In this document: positions 1 through 7,692 of the stretch, one piece after another
How the letters are laid out: every line of letters begins with the position of its first letter
Numbering within the stretch: the first letter of the stretch is position 1
Origin: Bacteroidales bacterium
GTDB lineage: Bacteria > Bacteroidota > Bacteroidia > Bacteroidales > UBA932
DNA length: 14,421 nt
Direction of reading: 5' to 3'
Assembly (NCBI GenBank): GCA_004552615.1
Contig: SFNZ01000044.1
Location: 1-14,421, forward strand
Notes under the pieces: model-generated
Told to the model about the DNA's origin: nothing
Database searches by the model: none
The model's input: only the letters and a program-made list of their open reading frames with translations
Made by a program: the position numbers and the translations under genes

Positions 1-1558
1 CTGGCTGGATAGCGCCTTTGGACTTCCTGAATCTATTGATTACCAGACCATCCGTAGCATCTTTATCCTCAGTAAAAGCGATAGCGGTGTCATATTCAAC
101 ACCGTTGATTACGGCATTTGAGAATACGAGAGCCAATGTTCCGTCATTCCTTGTCCAAGCCGTTACTTTGGCAGCTGAGCTGACCTGCTCGAAAGTGGAG
201 TTGGTCACGCCTGCGATTACATTCACGGAAGCAGGAGTGAAGGATGCCTTGTCATAGCCCTTAGGAATCACCCTGATATCATCCACTGCAACGAATGCGT
301 CAGGGTCTCCCCAGATTCCTGCGAACACGTCTGCGTAATAGCATGAACCGGAATTGAAATCCTTTGAAACGAGTACCCATGACTGATCCTCCTCGTAGTC
401 AGACCAGGAGTTAGGACCTGCACCACCTCTCTCGACAAGAGGTCCGTTAGGATGCAGGCGCACACCGTTGTATGTGTGAGGAGTTGCAGCCTTGCCCCAC
501 ATGGAATAGGTATAATCAGTATTCTTCCTCAGGCCGAAGCACTGGGTGTAAAGTTCCATCCACCAGCCAGGGATATTGTTATTGAGTCTCCAGCCGTTCT
601 CTCCTGTATGGCCCGGAACCCTTTTAACTTCAGGATGGACACCTTTCCAACTTGAGTTGGTGGCGATAGGCATTGCCGGCTTGTCCTCGAAGCTCGGGTC
701 GGAAATCATGTTGAACTCGCACTCGTTGAAGGATGCCTTGAGGATAACAGCCTGGGCAACATTGGTAGGATTAGGGTTCACTGCAGCCTTGAGTTCTAAT
801 CCGCTGAATGTGCCGAGATCCGCTACCTCTCCAGCCTTGAGCACCGGTGCAGGAACGTCGATCTCGCAACGGAGGTCATTCTCATCTGTGATGCTGAGCA
901 CGAGATTATCGGAAAGTTCCTGCGGGAATACGGCGAGATAATATGTTCCGCTAAGTTCGGATCCGGCGAGGGTTACCATTGAAGAAGCACCCTCAGCAGG
1001 CTCGATGTACGGTTCCTCGAAGAGGCCCACGCGGCAGTTGCCGGCAAGCGGTTCGCCGCCCTTTGCCTCGAGCTGTGCGGAAACAATATAGTATTTGCCA
1101 GGATCAATGGTAAGCTTGATGAGGGCAGGGAGCAGGTTCATGTCCACTGCAGTAAGACCTGCAGGAGCATAACCGGCCATGAGTGCATACTCCGGCCTGA
1201 TGCTGCCGGCCAGGGCCTCCTGCGAGGTGGCGAGAGTAAGAGCAACCTTGCCCACGTAACGCTGTACGCCTTCCTTGCCAGGGGAAAGGAAACGGTAGGC
1301 TTCCGCCTTGCGGTCAGCTGTTCCGGTGAATGAAACCGATGCGCCGCCTTCCTCGGTCACGAATTTCTGATTGGCCTTGCCGTCGAATACCGAGATGGCA
1401 TCTCCTGCCGTCCAGCCGATATTGACGCCTGTCAGGTTCTGCCGAAGGGAGAATGACATCTCCTGGTAGTCGGCTGTCCTGTCTTCTTTCTCCTCAGTAC
1501 ATGCCGACACGGCCGCAAGCACTGCGAAAGATATGAAATAATGAAATATACGTTTCAT
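1..1558 (-). CDS. Surface lipoprotein, fimbrillin-like N-terminus plus carbohydrate-binding module (partial, C-terminus off left edge)
   Basis: An open frame of 519 codons starts at ATG 1558-1556 and has no stop before the left edge, so the C-terminus is missing. The N-terminus (MKRIFHYFISFAVLAAVSAC) is a lipoprotein signal with Cys20 as the lipidated residue. It is followed by TEEKED, the acidic run typical of Bacteroidota surface-exported lipoproteins. Residues about 30-265 read like a fimbrillin-type fold: GWTAGDAISVFDG, then LPALIKLTID, then YYLAVFPQEL, each in the expected order. Residues about 280-430 look like a CBM4/9-type jelly roll: a DPSFED opening, many Trp and Tyr (PGWWMELYTQ, YSMWGKA), and a closing AVDDIRVIP. 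A further segment follows to the edge. The gene begins 14 nt after the ribulokinase stop, so it is operonic. By position it would be the SusE/SusF-like or other glycan-binding component of the PUL. It could instead be the N-terminal part of a multidomain enzyme. The partial gene call is secure; the domain names are recognised by eye. Confidence 0.85.
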   Translation of the reverse strand, partial: MKRIFHYFISFAVLAAVSACTEEKEDRTADYQEMSFSLRQNLTGVNIGWTAGDAISVFDGKANQKFVTEEGGASVSFTGTADRKAEAYRFLSPGKEGVQRYVGKVALTLATSQEALAGSIRPEYALMAGYAPAGLTAVDMNLLPALIKLTIDPGKYYIVSAQLEAKGGEPLAGNCRVGLFEEPYIEPAEGASSMVTLAGSELSGTYYLAVFPQELSDNLVLSITDENDLRCEIDVPAPVLKAGEVADLGTFSGLELKAAVNPNPTNVAQAVILKASFNECEFNMISDPSFEDKPAMPIATNSSWKGVHPEVKRVPGHTGENGWRLNNNIPGWWMELYTQCFGLRKNTDYTYSMWGKAATPHTYNGVRLHPNGPLVERGGAGPNSWSDYEEDQSWVLVSKDFNSGSCYYADVFAGIWGDPDAFVAVDDIRVIPKGYDKASFTPASVNVIAGVTNSTFEQVSSAAKVTAWTRNDGTLALVFSNAVINGVEYDTAIAFTEDKDATDGLVINRFRKSKGAIQP

Positions 1559-1572
1559 GTTTTTGCTTTTGA

Positions 1573-3219
1573 TTATGAGTTTTTCATGTCTTCACGAGAG
1601 AATGCGCCCAAGGCTTCATACCTCCTGTAAAGTTCCATATAAATTCTGTTGCGGTCCATGTCAGGGACATAAGTCTTCCCGAGAGGAGACCTCATTGCCT
1701 TCTGCGCCTCAGGTACCGTCTTGTATATTCCGGCGGCTACCGCTGCAAGCATCCCGGCTCCGAGAGCACAGGCCTGGTCGCAGTCGACTACGCTGACCGG
1801 CATTCCTATCACATCCGCCATGGTCTGCATCACCAGAGGGGACTTCTGCGAGATTCCTCCGATGGCGAGAACTGACTTGATGATGACTCCCTCCTCGCGG
1901 AACCTGTCCACAATCGCCTTCGTTCCGAAAGCGGTCGCTTCGATAAGCGCCCTGTAAATCATCGGGGCTGTGGTTCCGAGGGTGAGTCCGGCAACTGCAC
2001 CTTTCACCCGCTGGTCGGAATCCGGGGTACGGCGTCCGTTGAACCAGTCGAGGGCGATGACCGAAGCAGGTCCCGGTTCTATCCCGGCGGCGGCCTTCTC
2101 CAATGCAGGAAGAAGTTTTCCGCCAATTCTGTCAGCCTCTTCCGGCAGGAACTCCTGCAACGGCCAGAGGAGCAGCCTCTTGTACCATGCATATACGTCA
2201 CCGAAGGCAGCTTGTCCGGCCTCGAAGCCAATGAGTCCCGGTATCACGGAACCGTTCACCTGGCCGCAGATGCCCTTGATGCGCCTGTCTCCCACATTTT
2301 CAGCTGCAGAGACAAGGATATCGCAAGTGGATGTACCTACAATCCTGGTCAGGACATCCTCTGATATGGAGGCTCCTACTGCACCCACATGGGCATCGAT
2401 GGCGCCGACGCCCACCTTCATTGTCCCGGGAAGCCCGAGTTCCGCAGCCAGTTCCGGGCAAATGGTCCCGGCACAGACATCGGAAGTGTAGCTGTCCTCG
2501 TACAGACGGGCACGCATCGCACCGAGACGCGGATCGAGGCGGTTCAGGAATTCCTCGGAAGGAAGTCCTCCCCATTCTGCTCTCCACATAGCCTTGTGGC
2601 CGGCAGCGCAACGGCTCCTGAATATCTTTTCAGGTCTAGTGTCACCGGTAAGCCACGCAGTCATCCAGTCGCAATGCTCCATCCACGAGCAGGCAGCTCC
2701 GGCAACCCTGTCATTGGTCCTGAGGACATGGAGCACTTTTGCCCACGCCCACTCCGGAGAATAGATTCCGCCGGAGAATGAAGTATAGTCTACATCCCAT
2801 CCATGCGCGAGGGCATTGATTTCATCAGCCTCGGCCTTGGAGGTATGGTCCTTCCACAATATGAACATCGCATCAGGGTCTTCGGCGAATTCTGGCAGGA
2901 GGGCGAGAGGCGTCCCGTTGCCGTCCACGAGCACAGGGGTGCTGGCCGTGGTGTCAAAGGACATTCCTTCCACCTTCGCCATCACGGAAGCTCCGGCCTT
3001 GGCCGCAATCTCCCCGATGACATGCCTGAACACATCGATATAGTCCTGTGGATGCTGACGGTACCTGTCCCCGGCCGGATCGCAATATTTGCCTGCAATC
3101 CAGCGCGGATATTCGCACGACGAATCAGCCACACGGCGTCCGTCACATGCGTCCATCAGTACTGCACGGCAGGAATCCGAACCGAAATCCACACCTATCA
3201 CATATCTTTCAGCACTCAT
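1573..3219 (-). CDS. araB: Ribulokinase (AraB family, FGGY kinase)
   Basis: The 548-residue protein matches E. coli AraB along its whole length, from the ATP-site motif GVDFGSDS at residues 9-16 to the C-terminus. Shared blocks include YPRW, LWKDHT, GGIYSPEWAWAKVLHV, the GTSTCDIL motif near residue 295, GICGQVNGSVIPGLIG, LDWFNGRRTP, and AIGGISQKSPL near residue 453 in the second FGGY domain. AraB enzymes phosphorylate L-ribulose, and the E. coli enzyme also accepts D-ribulose and both xyluloses. The start ATG lies inside the end of the upstream transporter gene (11-nt overlap), which suggests translational coupling. The neighbour is FucI rather than AraA, and no AraD is seen. In this setting the likely job is D-ribulose to D-ribulose 5-phosphate, though L-fuculose phosphorylation cannot be excluded. 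Family assignment is very sure; the physiological substrate is inferred. Confidence 0.95.
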   Translation of the reverse strand: MSAERYVIGVDFGSDSCRAVLMDACDGRRVADSSCEYPRWIAGKYCDPAGDRYRQHPQDYIDVFRHVIGEIAAKAGASVMAKVEGMSFDTTASTPVLVDGNGTPLALLPEFAEDPDAMFILWKDHTSKAEADEINALAHGWDVDYTSFSGGIYSPEWAWAKVLHVLRTNDRVAGAACSWMEHCDWMTAWLTGDTRPEKIFRSRCAAGHKAMWRAEWGGLPSEEFLNRLDPRLGAMRARLYEDSYTSDVCAGTICPELAAELGLPGTMKVGVGAIDAHVGAVGASISEDVLTRIVGTSTCDILVSAAENVGDRRIKGICGQVNGSVIPGLIGFEAGQAAFGDVYAWYKRLLLWPLQEFLPEEADRIGGKLLPALEKAAAGIEPGPASVIALDWFNGRRTPDSDQRVKGAVAGLTLGTTAPMIYRALIEATAFGTKAIVDRFREEGVIIKSVLAIGGISQKSPLVMQTMADVIGMPVSVVDCDQACALGAGMLAAVAAGIYKTVPEAQKAMRSPLGKTYVPDMDRNRIYMELYRRYEALGAFSREDMKNS

Positions 3220-4642
3220 TTCCCTTCAGTTTTTCCTGTTTTCTGCAGAACACTGCCGCATAGTACAATATCACTGCGAATGCAAATGCAGGCACGAGAT
3301 AGGCCACTGCGATGTTTCCGGCCTGGTCGGAGAGGATTCCCTCAATCTGGGTCAGCACTGAAGCACCGGCGATGGCCATGACCATACCGGAACCTCCGAG
3401 CTTGGTATCCTCGCCAAGGCCCTCGATTCCCATTCCGTAGATGGTAGGGAACATCATCGAGAGGCAGCCTGATATCGCCATGAGGCAATATACTCCGAAC
3501 GCACCTTTGCCGAATACTGTACCGAGGCAACAGAGGACTCCCATTCCGGCAAGAGCGGCGAGCATCTTGCGAGGCTTGAAGTATTTCATGAGCCATGTAC
3601 ATACGAAACGCATCAGGACGAAGAGCAAGAGCGACATGATATAATATGTGGCTCCGGCCTGCTCGGCCGTCCTTGGCAAAAGGGCGTCAAGCCCCACTGT
3701 CTCGCATACGGAATAGAATCCGCTCGCTACAGGCTCCACGCCACGGAGAGCACCGATAATCTGGTCCGAAGTGGCGTTCTCGCCGAGAGATGATATGATG
3801 GCATCGAAATGGAGATTGTTCATCGCATAGCGGATTACATAAGACCATACGGCGATCTGTGCTCCGATGTCGAAGAACTGTGCTACCACTCCCCAGACAT
3901 AGTTCTTGTTCTTCACAAGCCTTCTGAACGACCCCTTGAGATCCATGTCGCCGCCTTCCTTGAGATTAGGCATCTTGGTAAGTGCGATTGCAGCAAGGAT
4001 GACGAGCATCACGCAGCCCAATATCACATAAGTGTTCGTAACGGCGCTTAGCTCGTTGACCTGTATAGCCGCAAGTTCGGTCTCGGACAGGGACATCCTC
4101 TCCGAGGCAGTCATTGTATTGAGCTGCGAAAGGATGAAAATCTGCGAAATCACCACTCCCGAAATTGCTCCGAAAGGATTGAACGACTGGGCGAAATTCA
4201 GCCTGCGGGTCGCGGTCTCCTCAGGGCCTATGGCACATACGTAGGAGTTCGTGGACGTCTCGAGGATGGAGAGTCCTGCGAACAGCACGAGGATGGCCAG
4301 GAGGAAGAGGATGTATCCGGAAGCATTGTTCACAAGGGCCACCTTGGAGGCCGGATAGAACAGGAATGTTCCCAACGAATATAGCGAGAGGCCCAGCATT
4401 ACGCCTGACTTGTACGAATATTTCTTGATGAAAATGGCACCTGGAATAGCAAAGCAGCCGTATCCGAGAAGGTAGCAGACCACCTGTATCCAGGCCGTCT
4501 TGGAGTCCGACAGGCTCATTATCCTCTTGAATGCCGCGAGCATGGTGTCCGTCAGGTTGTTCGGGAGCGCCCACGCAAAGAACAGGCAGGTCAGGAGAAT
4601 GAACGGCCATACGATACCTTTAGGTATAACTCTGTTGTTCAT
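3209..4642 (-). CDS. fucP: FucP-type MFS sugar:H+ symporter
   Basis: This 477-residue polytopic inner-membrane protein of the major facilitator superfamily aligns with E. coli FucP (L-fucose:H+ symporter, 438 residues). The two acidic residues important in FucP for coupling and substrate binding appear conserved: Asp32 in NNLTD and Glu128 in GLSILETSTN. Other shared blocks are IPGAIFIKKYSYKSG, LNFAQSFNPFGAI, QIAVWSYVIRYAM and MMFPTIYGMGIEGLG. The extra length is mainly an insertion of about 45 residues after the YVIRYAM helix, before the next helix (ATYYIMSLLLF). It contains a hydrophobic SGFYSVCETVGL stretch. FucP is known to carry L-fucose and also L-galactose and D-arabinose, all compatible with an adjacent FucI. 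The gene sits 12 nt after the lipoprotein gene and overlaps araB by 11 nt. It should import the monosaccharide released in the periplasm. Family is sure; exact sugar is inferred. Confidence 0.92.
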   Translation of the reverse strand: MNNRVIPKGIVWPFILLTCLFFAWALPNNLTDTMLAAFKRIMSLSDSKTAWIQVVCYLLGYGCFAIPGAIFIKKYSYKSGVMLGLSLYSLGTFLFYPASKVALVNNASGYILFLLAILVLFAGLSILETSTNSYVCAIGPEETATRRLNFAQSFNPFGAISGVVISQIFILSQLNTMTASERMSLSETELAAIQVNELSAVTNTYVILGCVMLVILAAIALTKMPNLKEGGDMDLKGSFRRLVKNKNYVWGVVAQFFDIGAQIAVWSYVIRYAMNNLHFDAIISSLGENATSDQIIGALRGVEPVASGFYSVCETVGLDALLPRTAEQAGATYYIMSLLLFVLMRFVCTWLMKYFKPRKMLAALAGMGVLCCLGTVFGKGAFGVYCLMAISGCLSMMFPTIYGMGIEGLGEDTKLGGSGMVMAIAGASVLTQIEGILSDQAGNIAVAYLVPAFAFAVILYYAAVFCRKQEKLKGNEC

Positions 4643-4654
4643 GATGTTTCTTTA

Positions 4655-5875
4655 TTATTTTGAAAACATTCCGGCCACCTTGGCGAGATCCACGCCGAAC
4701 ACGGTTGAAGCGATTTTGGCAAGCTGTTTCTCATCACCCTGTATATGTATGGTATACTGCACATGGGTGAGGGATTCGCCTGCCTTGAGGGCTGCACCCG
4801 GGGACGATGTCTCCACCTCGTAGAACGGACCCTGCACGAATCCTGTCTCGGTAGGGCCGTCATTGTAGGAATTGATGACATCTCCGGAGAACGGATCCTC
4901 CTGAGGTCCCCACTGTCCGTTCACATAGTCCACCGGTCCTTCAGGAACAGTGTATTTCAGGATATTGAGGACTCCGGAAGCAGAATCGTAGCTTCCGCAG
5001 ATGTCCTTGGCACTGCCTGCAGGAAGACCTATCTTGGCACGGTACTCACCGTCGATCTTGAAATAGACGATGCCGTCCTCGAGGACAAGCCTGTCGGAAG
5101 GAACCTTGCCGAAATACTCGTCATTGATCCTGCGGCCTTCGAATTCCTGATTGTAAGGAATGAAAACCGTGGTGGTAGGAGTCGGATTGAACGTGGAGAG
5201 AAGCCATACGGACGGCATTCCGGTCTCCTTCGTCCATTCGAAATCGCCCTTGTTGGACAGCTCGTTCTCTGTCTTGTAGGCAATCTTGCTGATGCCCTCA
5301 GGAAGCTCGATGCCGAGCAGGGAAGACAGTTCGGCGTCACTGACCAGCGATACGGTACGGCGCACTCCCATCCTGAATTTCAATGCGGAAGCATTCTCCA
5401 CGTCGAATTCCCTGGTGAATACCACCTTGTCATCACTGAGAGACTCGATGTCGTACTCGTCGGTGTCGATTGCAGCAGGAACTTTCCAGTTCTCATAGAC
5501 CTGCTCGTCCCCTTTCTTGAAATACCAGGAGAACGGTCCGCCTTCAGGTCCTATCCAGAACCTTTCCTCTCCTCCGAGAGGGTTGAACTGCGGACTGACT
5601 TTGCCGGCGTCAATGAACTTGTAGTTGATCCATCCGTAGCTGGTGCCGTCGTTGCCTCCGGTAGTGGATGTCATCACACGTCCCTGGTATGCAGGCACGA
5701 CGAGGAGCCTGGACTGTCCGTCCCCGCTCTTGAGTTCCACCACCTTGATATTGTGCTTTTCGAAGAAAGCAAGATCATAACCGTATGTCCCCATCTTGTA
5801 TTCTTTGTTGCAACAGCTGGTGCAGCTGCATATCACAGCAGCTGCCACAGCCATAAATGTATTGATACTCTTCAT
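4655..5875 (-). CDS. Lipoprotein of a DUF6786-like family, possible mutarotase-like fold
   Basis: This is a 406-residue protein with a cysteine-rich export signal (FMAVAAAVICSCTSCCNKEY). Several cysteines fit a lipobox loosely, so the modified one is not certain. The mature part carries VVPAYQGRVMTST near residue 60, a glycine-rich GGEERFWIGPEGGPFSWYF block near residue 100, and a C-terminal HVQYTIHIQG strand. I recognise the overall pattern as the DUF6786-type uncharacterised family from Bacteroidota carbohydrate loci. Its beta-rich layout and the EGGPF block recall aldose-1-epimerase-like folds, but I see no confirmed catalytic pair. The gene lies 8 nt after fucI and 12 nt before the FucP-type transporter. 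A periplasmic sugar-handling or sugar-binding role, for example anomer interconversion before uptake, would fit. That role is a guess; the gene itself is certain. Confidence 0.8.
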   Translation of the reverse strand: MKSINTFMAVAAAVICSCTSCCNKEYKMGTYGYDLAFFEKHNIKVVELKSGDGQSRLLVVPAYQGRVMTSTTGGNDGTSYGWINYKFIDAGKVSPQFNPLGGEERFWIGPEGGPFSWYFKKGDEQVYENWKVPAAIDTDEYDIESLSDDKVVFTREFDVENASALKFRMGVRRTVSLVSDAELSSLLGIELPEGISKIAYKTENELSNKGDFEWTKETGMPSVWLLSTFNPTPTTTVFIPYNQEFEGRRINDEYFGKVPSDRLVLEDGIVYFKIDGEYRAKIGLPAGSAKDICGSYDSASGVLNILKYTVPEGPVDYVNGQWGPQEDPFSGDVINSYNDGPTETGFVQGPFYEVETSSPGAALKAGESLTHVQYTIHIQGDEKQLAKIASTVFGVDLAKVAGMFSK

Positions 5876-5883
5876 GTCCAGAA

Positions 5884-7662
5884 TTATTTATACAGAGGAC
5901 CATAGTTGGCGCAAGCCCTGTAGTCAGCTCCTTCAGGATCCATTCCGAACGCATCCCATGCGGACGGACGGTAGATCTTGTCAGGATCGACATTGTGCAT
6001 GCATACAGGAATCCTGAGCATGGAAGCCAGCGTTATCATGTCGGCACCGACATGGCCGTAGCTGATGGCTCCATGGTTTGCGCCCCATTTGTTCATCACA
6101 GTCCAGACATCCTTGAAGGCACCCTCTCCGGTAAGTCTCGGAGTGAAGAACGTAGAAGGCCAGGTCGGGTCGGTACGGTTGGTGATGATGCTGAATGCCT
6201 CAGGATCAATGTCCACCGTCCATCCCTCTGCAATCTGGAGCACAGGGCCGACGCCTTTCACGAGGTTCAGGCGGCACATGGTGACAGGCATTCCTCCCTG
6301 GGAGAGGAACTGTGACGAAAATCCGCCTCCGCGCATGTATTCGCGACCTGAAGGATACCAGGTAGTGTGCTCGAGACATTCGTCCGCCTCGGCCTGCCCG
6401 ATCTCCCAGAACGGCTTCATCACCGGATTTCCTTCCGCATCCTTCATCCTGGCCGTAGCGTCGAGAGCACAAGAGCCGGAGTTGATGAGATATATGAATC
6501 CCGGAGCTGCAGCCCCCTCGAGTTCCTTGCCAGTGACACGCTTGTAAGCCTCAGGTGACCAGTAGGTCCTGACATCGGCGAAAATCTGCGGTCTGTTGGT
6601 GAGGAGGTGGAGGAAGAGCATCGTCACTCCGTTCAGGGTATCGTTCTCCGTGGCGAATGTTATAGGCTCGCGGATTCCGTTCCAGTCGAATGAAGTGTTG
6701 AGGATAGCCTCGGCGAAGTCTCCGTCCGGCTTGAAGTCAGTCCACTGACGCTGGCCCTGGAAGCCGCCGACAATGGCATTGTGGCCTGCAGCCTCTTCCT
6801 GATAGCCCATTTCGGCAAGTTTCGGGTTGCCGTGCATGAGGTCGCGGAAGATCATCACCATCTTGGTCACATAGTCCCATACCTCGTCAAGTTTCTCACG
6901 GGAGTAGCAGAGATGCTCAGGATTGAGGTCCTTGCCTTCGTGAGACTTGCAGTATTTCTTCACCCAAGCTTTCGCCTTCTCGTACTCCTCTGGGTCGAAT
7001 ATGCCGAGCTCGACTCTTCTCTGAATCTCGGAGCAGTCGACATACTCGTTTCTCATTCCGAGATACTCCTGGAAGAAGTCCGGATTGGTCATCGAGCCTG
7101 CAATACCCATGGATACGGTACCGATGGAAAGATATGACTTGCCTTTCATCTGCATCAGGGCTACTGCAGCCCTTCCCCAGCGGAGAAGTTTCTCCTCTAC
7201 GTCAGGAGTGATTCCGCTCTGGGTGATGTCCTGTACGTCATGGCCGTAGATTCCGAAAGTAGGAAGGCCCTTCTGGTTGTGGCCTGCAAGTGCGCTGGCG
7301 AGATATACGGCTCCCGGACGCTCAGTTCCGTTGAATCCCCAGATTGCCTTGGGCATGAGAGGGTCCATGTCGATAGTCTCGGCTCCGTAGCACCAGCAAG
7401 GGGTCACGGAAATCACCGCACCTACATTGTTGTCCCTGAATTTGTCAGCAGCGGCGGCAGCCTCGGCCACGCCTCCTATGGTGGTGTCAGCGATGACGCA
7501 CTCCACAGGAGCACCGTCGCTGTACCTGAGTTTTTCCGAATACAGTTCCGCAACGCGGAGAGCCATACCCATTGTCATATCTTCGAGGGATTCGCGGATT
7601 CCTCCGCGACGCCCGTCGATGATCGGCCTGATACCGATTCTTGGATGTTTGTTCTGTGACAT
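5884..7662 (-). CDS. fucI: L-fucose / D-arabinose isomerase
   Basis: The 592-residue protein is nearly collinear with E. coli FucI (591 residues). It interconverts L-fucose and L-fuculose, and equally the stereochemically related D-arabinose and D-ribulose, in the cytoplasm with Mn2+. Conserved blocks are IGIRPIIDGRRGGIRESLE at the N-terminus, TPCWCYGAETIDMDP, GFNGTERPGAVYLA, SMGIAGS and GFQGQRQWTD. The metal and catalytic residues are in place: Glu339 in ATENDTLNG, Asp363 in FADVRTYWSPE and His530 in WGANHG. These correspond to Glu337, Asp361 and His528 of the E. coli enzyme. The C-terminus RACANYGPLYK is also shared. The gene starts 30 nt after susD and ends 8 nt before the DUF6786-like gene. 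The partner kinase is AraB-like rather than FucK, and no fuculose-phosphate aldolase is present. This favours D-arabinose as the in vivo substrate, with L-fucose as the alternative. Confidence 0.97.
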   Translation of the reverse strand: MSQNKHPRIGIRPIIDGRRGGIRESLEDMTMGMALRVAELYSEKLRYSDGAPVECVIADTTIGGVAEAAAAADKFRDNNVGAVISVTPCWCYGAETIDMDPLMPKAIWGFNGTERPGAVYLASALAGHNQKGLPTFGIYGHDVQDITQSGITPDVEEKLLRWGRAAVALMQMKGKSYLSIGTVSMGIAGSMTNPDFFQEYLGMRNEYVDCSEIQRRVELGIFDPEEYEKAKAWVKKYCKSHEGKDLNPEHLCYSREKLDEVWDYVTKMVMIFRDLMHGNPKLAEMGYQEEAAGHNAIVGGFQGQRQWTDFKPDGDFAEAILNTSFDWNGIREPITFATENDTLNGVTMLFLHLLTNRPQIFADVRTYWSPEAYKRVTGKELEGAAAPGFIYLINSGSCALDATARMKDAEGNPVMKPFWEIGQAEADECLEHTTWYPSGREYMRGGGFSSQFLSQGGMPVTMCRLNLVKGVGPVLQIAEGWTVDIDPEAFSIITNRTDPTWPSTFFTPRLTGEGAFKDVWTVMNKWGANHGAISYGHVGADMITLASMLRIPVCMHNVDPDKIYRPSAWDAFGMDPEGADYRACANYGPLYK

Positions 7663-7692
7663 ATATAATAATTGATTTTATGGTCCTTTTCG

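Noticed and set aside
4745..5905. Long plus-strand open frame (386 codons) opposite the DUF6786-like gene
   Set aside because: It is the antisense shadow of a clearly coding minus-strand gene. Its product has no recognisable domains, and its composition mirrors the opposite codons.
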